IMG/VR virus record: IMGVR_UViG_3300008108_000167
Location: 1-51,702 of that record
Origin: a virus
DNA length: 51,702 nucleotides
Strand: one strand, 5' to 3'
Each line of letters starts with the position of its first letter. Within the stretch, counting starts at the first letter, position 1. The translations under genes and the position numbers were made by a program. A model generated the notes under the pieces. That model had not been told where the DNA came from and searched no databases. It worked only from the letters and a program-made list of their open reading frames with translations. Below are positions 12,144 to 17,831 of the stretch, one piece after another.

Positions 12144-12170
12144 GGAGAGGGTAATACCTCTCCTTTTTTT
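12144..12170 (+). terminator. Rho-independent terminator between convergent genes
   Basis: GGAGAGG (12144-12150) pairs with CCTCTCC (12157-12163) across GTAATA, then T7 (12164-12170). The stop codon of the minus-strand gene lies at the edge of this T-run. Confidence 0.82.
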
Positions 12171-12699
12171 ATGTTTTCAATTTAGTATAATCTAATTTTT
12201 GTTTATTAAGAAAGTTCTTTTGTTGTTGCAAAGCATCTTTTATTTTTTGCTCTCTCTTGATTAGGTTTACTGTGTTTATTGGTTTAGGTTTAGTGCGTTT
12301 CTTTTGGTGCAATCTTTCTCCTAACTCTACATCAAGTTGTTCAATAAATGCAATAAATCTTTTTCTAACTTTCTTATATTCAGACAGTGAAAGTTCTTCG
12401 CTTTCAACAAGATACTTTCTTTGTTGATGTAGTAAATCTTTGATTGTCTCGTTAATCCAATCGTCTATACTTTTGACGTAATTGTTTCGTTCTTTTTGAT
12501 AAACTATCTCTTCAGATTTAGTTTTAATTTTTAGTATTTCTAGTCTCTTATCTACAAAGTCGATAATTTTGTTTCTTTGATTATTGGTTGGTGGTCCAAT
12601 TATAGTAGAGTTTAGTTCATTAACACTTTCTACTAAAATAGAATCCAATCCATCAATGTTAAAGACTTCGTTTAATTTTTTACAGTTAAAATGTTCCAT
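12169..12699 (-). CDS. Minus-strand helical protein, late-promoter driven
   Basis: A 176-residue, Lys/Glu/Gln-rich, largely helical protein with coiled-coil-like runs (KRLEILKIKTKSEEIVYQK, LIKREQKIKDALQQQKNF) and a basic linker (RLHQKKRTKPKP). I do not recognise the family. An exact TATAAATA lies 27 bp upstream on the same strand, so it should be expressed late. It stands alone against the plus-strand genes, as the endonuclease at 3229-3813 does, and may be a mobile gene (inference). Confidence 0.75.
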   Translation of the reverse strand: MEHFNCKKLNEVFNIDGLDSILVESVNELNSTIIGPPTNNQRNKIIDFVDKRLEILKIKTKSEEIVYQKERNNYVKSIDDWINETIKDLLHQQRKYLVESEELSLSEYKKVRKRFIAFIEQLDVELGERLHQKKRTKPKPINTVNLIKREQKIKDALQQQKNFLNKQKLDYTKLKT

Positions 12700-12705
12700 G
12701 TCTAT

Positions 12706-12798
12706 TCTGTTTGGGTTGCAAGTATTATTTATATTAAAGGTGCCAGAGAAGTGTGAACTAACTCTGGCACCTTATCTGTTAAGTGCAACCCAAACAGA
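12706..12798. repeat. Nested inverted repeats around a late promoter
   Basis: Outer perfect 15-bp arms TCTGTTTGGGTTGCA (12706-12720) and TGCAACCCAAACAGA (12784-12798). Inner perfect 10-bp arms GGTGCCAGAG (12739-12748) and CTCTGGCACC (12762-12771). The minus-strand late promoter (12726-12733) lies between the left outer arm and the inner hairpin. A late transcript would therefore lack the right outer arm. Confidence 0.8.
12726..12733 (-). promoter_or_regulatory. T4-type late promoter TATAAATA
   Basis: The minus strand reads TATAAATA, the exact T4 late consensus, 27 bp upstream of the ATG at 12699. It is enclosed by the nested inverted repeat. Confidence 0.72.
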
Positions 12799-13070
12799 TA
12801 TTATATTTAGCGAAGGTTTTTTTGCTGTCTACGTGTATACTTTCACTTTTTTCGTGAATAGTATCGTGAATAAAACTACTTGACAACCTTAAGATTCTTG
12901 AGTAGACTATCTTTGTTCCGGATGATAAACACCGTATAAGCTATCTAAACCGATTTAAGTGAAAAGAGATTCTACAGGGTATAGAGTACCTTTTCGTGAA
13001 TAGAATTACAAGAAAAGAAGAAAGTAATAAGAACTCGTGAATAGAAAAGTATAGTGAATTGTTTTTTTGA
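12799..13070. other. AT-rich interval with CGTGAATA motifs, no gene
   Basis: No supported gene. TTCGTGAATAG recurs at 12851-12861 and 12993-13005 (there as TTCGTGAATAGAA). TCGTGAATA is at 12864-12872 and TCGTGAATAGAA at 13035-13046. TTC-GTGAATA-GAA can fold as a small stem with a GTGAATA loop. TTGACAACCTTAAG at 12882-12895 resembles a -35 but no matching -10 is clear. Confidence 0.45.
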
Positions 13071-13110
13071 GTTTATTATACTATTATTTCAAGGCAGGGT
13101 AGGTACAAGA
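13071..13110 (+). repeat. Intergenic element A, copy 3
   Basis: GTTTATTATACTATTATTTC, AAGGCAGGGTAGGTACAAG, with TATAGTCG downstream. It is the best match to the consensus, 129 bp before the -10 at 13200. Confidence 0.6.
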
Positions 13111-13163
13111 CCAGTATAGTCGTTTTGAGAGGTAGTGGTTGATATTGTGGACACTCTGATAGG

Positions 13164-13205
13164 TGGCACAAGGTAATGGCACAAACCCAGAATCTGTGCA
13201 ATTAT
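13164..13205 (+). promoter_or_regulatory. Promoter EP10, tandem TGGCAC boxes
   Basis: TGGCAC (13164-13169), 7 bp, TGGCAC (13177-13182), 17 bp, AATTAT (13200-13205), then ATAAAGGTCGAAATC and TCAATTCTTCTCATG. The upstream string TCTGATAGGTGGCACAAGG matches EP2 and EP9. Confidence 0.72.
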
Positions 13206-13230
13206 ATAAAGGTCGAAATCAATTCTTCTC

Positions 13231-13449
13231 ATGACTGTTAAGGAACGCCTGATCGCTACTGGGTATTCTTTTGAACCACAAACAGGTTGCTGGGTGAATG
13301 TTAATGAATCCAAGGGATTGTTGTATTCCTATCTGCAGGATCCTGAAAGTGTAGGTGATGATGATATTTGGTGCTATGAAGAAGTAAATAAGGATGGTGA
13401 TCTTGTTGATAAACATATCTTTACAGAGTACAGTTTCATGAATTACTGA
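13231..13449 (+). CDS. Small acidic protein, unknown function
   Basis: A 72-residue acidic protein (MTVKERLIATGYSFEPQTGCWVNVNESKGLLYSYL..) with strand-like stretches and Asp/Tyr-rich end. The start follows the EP10 leader. A perfect 11-bp hairpin ends the unit. No family is recognised. Confidence 0.7.
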   Translation: MTVKERLIATGYSFEPQTGCWVNVNESKGLLYSYLQDPESVGDDDIWCYEEVNKDGDLVDKHIFTEYSFMNY

Positions 13450-13459
13450 TAGAAACTGT

Positions 13460-13488
13460 GAGAGGGTTTCGTGAATAGAAACCCTCTC
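13460..13488 (+). terminator. 11-bp hairpin with GTGAATA loop
   Basis: GAGAGGGTTTC (13460-13470) pairs with GAAACCCTCTC (13478-13488) around the loop GTGAATA. No T-run follows. The loop and closing pairs are the recurring TTCGTGAATAGAA motif. Confidence 0.65.
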
Positions 13489-13552
13489 TATTCCTTAGTC
13501 AATTCTTTACATTTAACTAAGTATAAAGTATTAAATAGTGATTCTTAGTTAA

Positions 13553-13588
13553 TTCTTTATAGTATTATTTCATGGCAGGGTGAGTGAC
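13553..13588 (+). repeat. Intergenic element A, copy 4
   Basis: TTCTTTATAGTATTATTTCA, then TGGCAGGGTGAGTGAC. It lies 183 bp before the -10 at 13736. Confidence 0.55.
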
Positions 13589-13697
13589 CTGTTTTGTATC
13601 ATGGCGCTTCTGCGCTTCCCTCTCTTGTCTCCTAAAGTCTACCATGCCAGACGCCCAGATCGCGAGGATCCAAGAGCAAAAAAACCAGTTCGCTAAC

Positions 13698-13741
13698 TGG
13701 CACAAGACCCCATTGTGCTTTGCCTGAATCTATGGGATTCT
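13698..13741 (+). promoter_or_regulatory. Promoter EP12
   Basis: TGGCAC (13698-13703) inside a CCAGTT/AACTGG hairpin, and GATTCT (13736-13741), 32 bp apart, followed by ATAGGGGTCGAAAGGGATTC and AACCCATG. It has no clear -35 and is assigned by the shared leader and -10. Confidence 0.55.
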
Positions 13742-13766
13742 ATAGGGGTCGAAAGGGATTCAACCC

Positions 13767-14093
13767 ATGACTGTCACTGTTACTACCAACAACCAGGCAC
13801 GCAAGTGCATTATGGGGCAATGGTTGCCTGGTTTCAGTGCATTTAATCCTGGAGGTTTGTACGTTAAATTGCGCGAGCAGTTTGACTACCTTACTCAGGA
13901 TGAGTTTGATGAAACTGAATTCTTTCAATATAAAGGGGATTGGTATTCTGTAGGTGATTTTATCAGGGTAGTTGCTGCACCTCATGAGCACCTTTATGGT
14001 TGGGATGGGTATAGTTCAGATTCCTACTTTAGTGGGGTTGTGATGAAGTATTGCTACGATGGCACTGTAATTGTGGGACGTTATTGTTCCTGA
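13767..14093 (+). CDS. Conserved small protein, unknown function
   Basis: A 108-residue protein (MTVTVTTNNQARKCIMGQWLPGFSAFNPGG..) with aromatic, strand-rich C-terminus (GYSSDSYFSGVVMKYCYDG, TVIVGRYCS). It looks like a small beta fold. The start is directly after the shared GGGATTCAACCC leader. A terminator follows. No family is recognised. Confidence 0.72.
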   Translation: MTVTVTTNNQARKCIMGQWLPGFSAFNPGGLYVKLREQFDYLTQDEFDETEFFQYKGDWYSVGDFIRVVAAPHEHLYGWDGYSSDSYFSGVVMKYCYDGTVIVGRYCS

Positions 14094-14114
14094 TAAAGTA
14101 ACACAAACTGTAGG

Positions 14115-14144
14115 GCACCTGAGTATATCTTGGGTGCTTTTTTT
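14115..14144 (+). terminator. Rho-independent terminator
   Basis: GCACCTGAG (14115-14123) pairs with CTTGGGTGC (14129-14137), two G-U pairs, then T7. It ends the 13767 gene. Confidence 0.75.
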
Positions 14145-14152
14145 CATGCCTT

Positions 14153-14190
14153 GTTTTATACCGGTATTTCAAGGCAGGGTGCGCTCGGTG
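14153..14190 (+). repeat. Intergenic element A, copy 5
   Basis: GTTTTATACCGGTATTTCAA, then GGCAGGGTGCGCTCGG, with GGTAGTCTACTTGAT downstream, also found after copy 6. It starts 169 bp before the -10 at 14322. Confidence 0.6.
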
Positions 14191-14298
14191 GTAGTCTACT
14201 TGATCCGGGCATCCGGTCAACCGGTTTTTACAAAACTTATGATCAGAATCTCTTATGAGATGAGTTTTGATTTTGGTATCGCAGGATACATTTCCGCC

Positions 14299-14327
14299 TT
14301 GACAGGATCCTGGATTTGTGGGATTCT
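14299..14327 (+). promoter_or_regulatory. Promoter EP13, TTGACA-N17-GATTCT
   Basis: TTGACA (14299-14304), exactly 17 bp, GATTCT (14322-14327), then TAATGGGTCGAGAGGGATTT and CACCCCATG. It has a canonical -35 instead of a TGGCAC box and shares its leader with EP9. Confidence 0.78.
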
Positions 14328-14353
14328 TAATGGGTCGAGAGGGATTTCACCCC

Positions 14354-14665
14354 ATGCGCAAGATTGAAACCCAGATGAATCAGGCGATCCAAAATGAGAT
14401 CGACTGGCAGAAAGACAACACTAAAGTTGTCAATGAGGAGGGTGTATCTCTTGTCTATTTGTACAACAATCTGATCGCAATGGTTGGCGATACGTGGTTG
14501 GAACTGTTCGACGCTGGGTATCAAACTAACACTACAAAAAGCAGGTTGAACGCTATTCTTTCTGCGCATGGCAATGGTGAGAGAATCTATCAGAAAAATC
14601 ACCAGTGGTTCCTGTCAACATCTGATGGTGACGTTGAGTTTAATGGCAATATCAGACTTGACTGA
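14354..14665 (+). CDS. Conserved phage protein, unknown function
   Basis: A 103-residue protein (MRKIETQMNQAIQNEIDWQKDNTKV..), then LVYLYNNLIAMVG, a TKSRLNAILSAHG helix and RIYQKNHQWFL. I recall this pattern from many small marine phage proteins. The TKSRLNA segment resembles a helix-turn-helix-like end, but function is unknown. The start is set by the EP13 leader. Confidence 0.78.
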   Translation: MRKIETQMNQAIQNEIDWQKDNTKVVNEEGVSLVYLYNNLIAMVGDTWLELFDAGYQTNTTKSRLNAILSAHGNGERIYQKNHQWFLSTSDGDVEFNGNIRLD

Positions 14666-14669
14666 TAAA

Positions 14670-14724
14670 GTATAAAGAACTGTCCTGGGCAAGACATAAA
14701 ACTGCCACAAACAGTTCTTTACAC
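14670..14724. repeat. Inverted repeat between genes
   Basis: GTATAAAGAACTGT (14670-14683) and ACAGTTCTTTACAC (14711-14724), one mismatch over 14 bp, with a 27-nt loop. AGTATAAAGAACTG also occurs near 10544 in another intergenic region, so the arm may be a binding site. Confidence 0.55.
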
Positions 14725-14734
14725 TTTTCGACCA

Positions 14735-14869
14735 ATGTTTGAAGCACTTCTGGCAACTGCACTGATGGTTGGTAATGTAGAGATTGGACCTGGAATTTAT
14801 CAAGAACAATATATCACTGTTGTAGATAATGTGCCTGTTTTAGTAGAGTTTGAGTCTGATGTAGAGTGA
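14735..14869 (+). CDS. Tiny protein, unknown function
   Basis: A 44-residue ORF (MFEALLATALMVGNVEIGPGIYQEQYI..) with a mildly hydrophobic N-terminus and strand-like VPVLVEFESDVE. It overlaps the -35 of the next promoter. Weak start context. Support is mainly position between a hairpin and the next promoter. Confidence 0.5.
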   Translation: MFEALLATALMVGNVEIGPGIYQEQYITVVDNVPVLVEFESDVE

Positions 14870-14877
14870 TCTTAATA
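14849..14877 (+). promoter_or_regulatory. Promoter EP14, TTTGAG-N17-TTAATA
   Basis: TTTGAG (14849-14854), 17 bp, TTAATA (14872-14877), followed at the same distance as in EP10 and EP11 by CTCAATTCTTCTCAC and the ATG at 14908. Confidence 0.6.
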
Positions 14878-14907
14878 TAAAACTACCCACTCAATTCTTC
14901 TCACAAA

Positions 14908-15081
14908 ATGTCTACTTACCCTGTCATGATTCCTTACTCCCAGGCACTGAGTTTCGCCACTGATTGTACAGTAGGCGTGGAGTTCGTTAATACTTATGGC
15001 AGTGCAATTCGCTGGCAGGATTGTCTAATCGACATGGGCGAACTTATGGCATTTATTGAAGACAAACTGAATGCTCGTTAA
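14908..15081 (+). CDS. Small protein, unknown function
   Basis: A 57-residue protein (MSTYPVMIPYSQALSFATDCTVGVEFVNTYG..) with a C-terminal helix (ELMAFIEDKLNAR). The start is set by the TCAATTCTTCTCAC leader of EP14. A strong terminator follows. No family is recognised. Confidence 0.7.
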   Translation: MSTYPVMIPYSQALSFATDCTVGVEFVNTYGSAIRWQDCLIDMGELMAFIEDKLNAR

Positions 15082-15091
15082 TTAAAACTTA

Positions 15092-15134
15092 AGAGGTGCT
15101 GAGTTCTTTATACTTAGCACCTCTACGGTTTTTT
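15092..15134 (+). terminator. Rho-independent terminator
   Basis: AGAGGTGCTGAG (15092-15103) pairs with CTTAGCACCTCT (15113-15124), one G-U pair, then ACGG and T6. Confidence 0.78.
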
Positions 15135-15163
15135 ATACCTAGTATTTTTGGGCAGGGTGCGCC
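15128..15163 (+). repeat. Intergenic element A, copy 6
   Basis: GTTTTTTATACCTAGTATTT, TTGGGCAGGGTGCGCC, with GGTAGTCTACTTGAT downstream as in copy 5. It overlaps the preceding terminator's T-run. Confidence 0.58.
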
Positions 15164-15325
15164 TGTAGGTAGTCTACTTGATTTTGGTCTCCTGTAAAGG
15201 GTTTTTCACATATCGACACATTCGAATCGCTTATGGGACTGATCAGAAAAAATCATGAGTCCAAGACGTTGGAAGTGGGCAAATATCGACTAGTATTGCG
15301 GAGCAAACGCACCAAGGGCGAAGCG

Positions 15326-16054
15326 ATGTCTACCTCCACCTCCACCAGCAACGATCGCGTCGACGCCCTTCTCGATCGCGTGATCTCTGATTTGCACGCT
15401 ACTAATCCTCAGGCAGCAGCGAACCTTGAATATGATTTAGCGCAGGAAACTAACGTGCAAACGTTTACTGTAACTGTAAAGGGCGAAGTTGTTACTTTCA
15501 CCTCTACACTTTCTGATTCTCAAGTGTTGCAAACTCTGCGTGGGTTGCGTTCTACTTTCGCTCAAGATCTTGCTGCTAAGTTTAATCGTCTGAGTGAAAA
15601 GCAATACGCTTGGGCGCACAAGTTGGCAGTTGATAATACCCAACCCCAAAAGGTTGATAATACTCAACCCAGTCAATTTGAAGCGTTGTTTAATGCTTTC
15701 GAGGCAGCAAAGCGTAAGGGTGCTAAGCGTCTCACCCTGCGTTTTGAGGGTATTAACGTGAAACCAAACAGGGATCTTAGTGCCCTTTGGGTTACTTCTC
15801 AGACTGAGACTGAGATGGGTCAGTATGGTCAACAGGCGAAGTATCTGGGCAAGGTGACACGTCAACAGATTGATTCGCGTCTCTCTGATGATGTTAAAGA
15901 GGTCATTCTGAGCGCCTCCAAAGACCCTCTCACTGCTGCAATCCGCTACGGTAAGGTATCTGGAGAGTGCTCATGTTGTGGTCGTGAGTTGACTGATTCC
16001 CAGTCAATTGAGCGTGGCATTGGTCCTGTCTGCGCTCGCAAGTTTGGGTGGTGA
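15326..16054 (+). CDS. Protein with C-terminal DUF6011-like zinc motif
   Basis: A 242-residue protein. The Ser/Thr-rich start (MSTSTSTSNDRVDALLDRV) is followed by two strand-rich segments. The C-terminus is GECSCCGRELTDSQSIERG then IGPVCARKFGW, the CxxCGR.LTD..S...GIGP.C pattern of DUF6011, a zinc-knuckle family frequent in phages. I chose the ATG at 15326 since AAGGGCGAAG precedes it, about 5 nt away. An upstream in-frame ATG at 15233 cannot be excluded. A possible promoter TTGGAA-N16-TAGTAT lies within 15265-15300. Likely nucleic-acid-related, by inference. Confidence 0.8.
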   Translation: MSTSTSTSNDRVDALLDRVISDLHATNPQAAANLEYDLAQETNVQTFTVTVKGEVVTFTSTLSDSQVLQTLRGLRSTFAQDLAAKFNRLSEKQYAWAHKLAVDNTQPQKVDNTQPSQFEALFNAFEAAKRKGAKRLTLRFEGINVKPNRDLSALWVTSQTETEMGQYGQQAKYLGKVTRQQIDSRLSDDVKEVILSASKDPLTAAIRYGKVSGECSCCGRELTDSQSIERGIGPVCARKFGW

Positions 16055-16068
16055 TGTAACGAACTGTA

Positions 16069-16093
16069 GGGTGCTAAGTTATTCTTGGCACCC
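16069..16093 (+). terminator. Hairpin after 15326 gene
   Basis: GGGTGCTAAG (16069-16078) pairs with CTTGGCACCC (16084-16093), one G-U pair, 5-nt loop. It has no T-run. It contains TGGCAC in its right arm. Confidence 0.6.
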
Positions 16094-16423
16094 GCAGTGA
16101 ATTATATCGTCTTATAGATGTTTCGTGTATTATAATTAGCGTGTATTCGTGATTAATTCGTGATTGTTTATGCGTGTATTCGTGAATTGTCAGTGTCGTG
16201 AATAGGCAGTATTTGCGATTAATTTGTTATTGTTTATATTTTGCGTTGCCCGTAAATAAAAACCCTTAAGTCCCTAACCTACAGAGGTGACAAAATGCGA
16301 GCTAACTATCAATCCCACAAAAATTTCCGGAGGTAAAAAGACAGTTCTCAAAGTGTCACAGATAAATCACCCAGGATCAAAAAAAGACTTATAATCTACA
16401 CAACCAAAACAAAGGAGAACCCC
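16094..16423 (+). other. Intergenic with TTCGTGA repeats and a promoter
   Basis: This interval has no main gene. Several TTCGTGA(A/T) copies occur at 16146, 16157, 16179 and TCGTGAATAGG at 16196. A 13-codon frame at 16295-16336 (MRANYQSHKNFRR) has a GAGGTG ribosome site and could be a leader peptide. TATAAT at 16390-16395 with TGTCAC 30 bp upstream is a possible promoter for 16424. Confidence 0.45.
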
Positions 16424-16504
16424 ATGGGAGTTAAATGGATTCACAAAAATGGTTATTCGCGCCCAGATAAAAGAACGCTGAAGAAAGGTGGCAAGAAAAA
16501 ATAA
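16424..16504 (+). CDS. Tiny basic protein
   Basis: A 26-residue protein, MGVKWIHKNGYSRPDKRTLK then KGGKKK, with net charge strongly positive. A very good AAGGAG (16412-16417) lies 6 nt from the ATG, and TATAAT (16390-16395) lies upstream. It overlaps the next frame by 17 bases. Function unknown; the basic tail suggests nucleic-acid binding. Confidence 0.65.
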   Translation: MGVKWIHKNGYSRPDKRTLKKGGKKK

Positions 16505-16637
16505 TCGCCCCTATTGGAATTTCTGGAAGGTTGTCTTTGCGGGATGGTTGATACGATATCCAGGCAAAGTACTCCAAATATTTGGAATACCTCTTGGTAT
16601 ATTGATAGTGACAATATATAATGCAGTAACAAAATAG
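16488..16637 (+). CDS. Small membrane protein, GTG start
   Basis: A 49-residue frame beginning at GTG (AAGAAAGGTG context), basic N-terminus (ARKNNRPYWNFWK), then one or two hydrophobic stretches (VVFAGWLIRYPG, VLQIFGIPLGILIVTIYN). It is in a different frame from 16424-16504, with no upstream in-frame ATG before a stop. It has the look of cyanophage single-pass membrane micro-proteins. The non-ATG start lowers confidence. Confidence 0.5.
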   Translation: MARKNNRPYWNFWKVVFAGWLIRYPGKVLQIFGIPLGILIVTIYNAVTK

Positions 16638-16668
16638 AATTACTAAGAAAATTCCGGAAAATATTTTT

Positions 16669-16863
16669 ATGACTGAAAAAGTTTATCACATTTATGCAAA
16701 GAACCAGTGCATATATCACAGTTTATCAGAGGAAAAATTTTCTGAAATTTGGGATATGTTGCACAGAATGGTTGATCTTCTTGGTAAGAATGTTTCAACG
16801 GAAGATTTAACTTACGAAGAATTGCTTGTAAATAAAGAAGCAATTTATAATTCTTCTCATTGA
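16669..16863 (+). CDS. Small protein, paralog of 17679
   Basis: A 64-residue protein (MTEKVYHIYAKNQCIYHSLSEE..). It shares EK(V/L)Y.I..K...IY..LS.E..SEI with the 50-residue protein at 17679-17831. The two flank the glycosyltransferase-like gene. Function unknown. Confidence 0.75.
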   Translation: MTEKVYHIYAKNQCIYHSLSEEKFSEIWDMLHRMVDLLGKNVSTEDLTYEELLVNKEAIYNSSH

Positions 16864-16889
16864 CAAAGACATATATAGACTGATAAAAT
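16860..16889 (+). promoter_or_regulatory. Putative sigma70 promoter TTGACA-N18-TAAAAT
   Basis: TTGACA (16860-16865), overlapping the stop codon of the previous gene, 18 bp, TAAAAT (16884-16889), 22 bp before the glycosyltransferase-like gene. It is canonical but lacks TGGCAC boxes. Confidence 0.55.
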
Positions 16890-16911
16890 TGAACTGAAGG
16901 TTTGTTTTTTT

Positions 16912-17679
16912 ATGGCAAAAGGATTTACTGTAAAGACTGTGGCACCAAGCAAAAACACCGAAGAGTGGGACTATGGTGCAATTAAAGAAAGAATGAAAGG
17001 TAAGAGTATTGTTTTCTGTCTACCTGGCAGGGGATGTTCTTATATTTTTCTCAAGGCATTTGTACAACTTTGTTTTGATCTAGTTCAAAATGGAATGAGT
17101 ATTCAAATTTCACAAGATTACTCATCTATGGTGAATTTTGCTCGTTGTAAAGTTCTTGGTGCAAATGTTCTTCGTGGACCTAACCAGGTTCCTTGGGATG
17201 GAAAACTCGAATATGATTATCAACTTTGGATTGATAGTGATATTGTTTTTGATTCTAACAAATTCTGGCAACTCTGTGATGTTGCACTCTCAGAGGAAGG
17301 AGAGGAGCGTGAAATTGTCGCAGGTTGGTACGCAACTGAGGATGGTCACACAACCTCTGTCGCACACTGGTTAGAAGAAGATGACTTCCGTAAGAATGGC
17401 GGAGTGATGAATCATGAAACTGTAGAATCAATCAGCAAGCGTCGTAAGCCATTCACTGTAGACTACACGGGTTTTGGATGGGTTTTGATTAAGAAAGGTG
17501 TTTTTGAGAATCTTGAATATCCTTGGTTTGCTCCTAAGATGCAAGTCTTTGAATCGGGTGCAGTACAAGATATGTGTGGAGAAGATGTTTCTTTCTGTCT
17601 TGATGCAATTGACAAAGGACTTAAGATTTGGTGCGATCCTCGTATTCGGGTTGGGCACGAAAAGACTCGTATTATCTAA
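16912..17679 (+). CDS. Glycosyltransferase-like protein (GT-A type)
   Basis: A 255-residue protein. The N-terminal half has an SIVFCLPGRGCSYIFLKAF strand/helix start. A DSD motif lies in LWIDSDIVFDS (D108-S109-D110), the nucleotide-sugar/metal site of GT-A folds. VDYTGFGWVLIKKGVFENL and GEDVSFCLDAIDKGLKIW match the C-terminal half of GT2-like enzymes, where the ED pair helps position the acceptor. Its sugar and target are not visible; virion, DNA or host-surface modification are all possible. It is followed by a TAATG-coupled gene. Confidence 0.75.
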   Translation: MAKGFTVKTVAPSKNTEEWDYGAIKERMKGKSIVFCLPGRGCSYIFLKAFVQLCFDLVQNGMSIQISQDYSSMVNFARCKVLGANVLRGPNQVPWDGKLEYDYQLWIDSDIVFDSNKFWQLCDVALSEEGEEREIVAGWYATEDGHTTSVAHWLEEDDFRKNGGVMNHETVESISKRRKPFTVDYTGFGWVLIKKGVFENLEYPWFAPKMQVFESGAVQDMCGEDVSFCLDAIDKGLKIWCDPRIRVGHEKTRII

Positions 17680-17831
17680 TGGAAAAACTTTATAATATTC
17701 TTTATAAAGGTCGTACAATTTATAAAGATCTCAGTGCAGAAGACTGCTCTGAGATTCTTCAAGATCTCTCAGAGCGTTTTTACTCGGGAGAAGATATTGA
17801 TCCCAATCTAATTGAAATGGAGGAAATCTAA
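17679..17831 (+). CDS. Small acidic protein, paralog of 16669
   Basis: A 50-residue protein (MEKLYNILYKGRTIYKDLSAED..) starting one base into the previous stop (TAATG at 17677-17681). It is paralogous to 16669-16863. Its own stop overlaps the next start by TAATG (17829-17833). Confidence 0.75.
   Translation: MEKLYNILYKGRTIYKDLSAEDCSEILQDLSERFYSGEDIDPNLIEMEEI

Larger units (their letters stand above)
13489..13766 (+). other. Intergenic: duplicated AT string, element A, GC-richer patch
   Basis: No convincing gene. CTTAGTCAATTCTTTA then CTTAGTTAATTCTTTATAG is a diverged 50-bp direct duplication (13495 and 13542). Element A copy 4 follows. An ATG at 13644 opens a 27-codon frame (MPDAQIARIQEQKNQFANW..) in a GC-richer patch, but it runs into the promoter region and is only a possible leader peptide. 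Confidence 0.4.

Noticed and set aside
991-13703. TGGCAC as the -24 box of sigma54 promoters (TGGCAC-N5-TTGCA)
   Set aside because: No matching GC -12 box at the right spacing, and a TATTCT-type -10 lies at a fixed distance instead. Cyanobacteria also lack sigma54.
13644-13727. 27-residue ORF MPDAQIARIQ..
   Set aside because: It is very short, has no ribosome site, and its 3' half is the TGGCAC hairpin of EP12. Kept only as a possible leader peptide.
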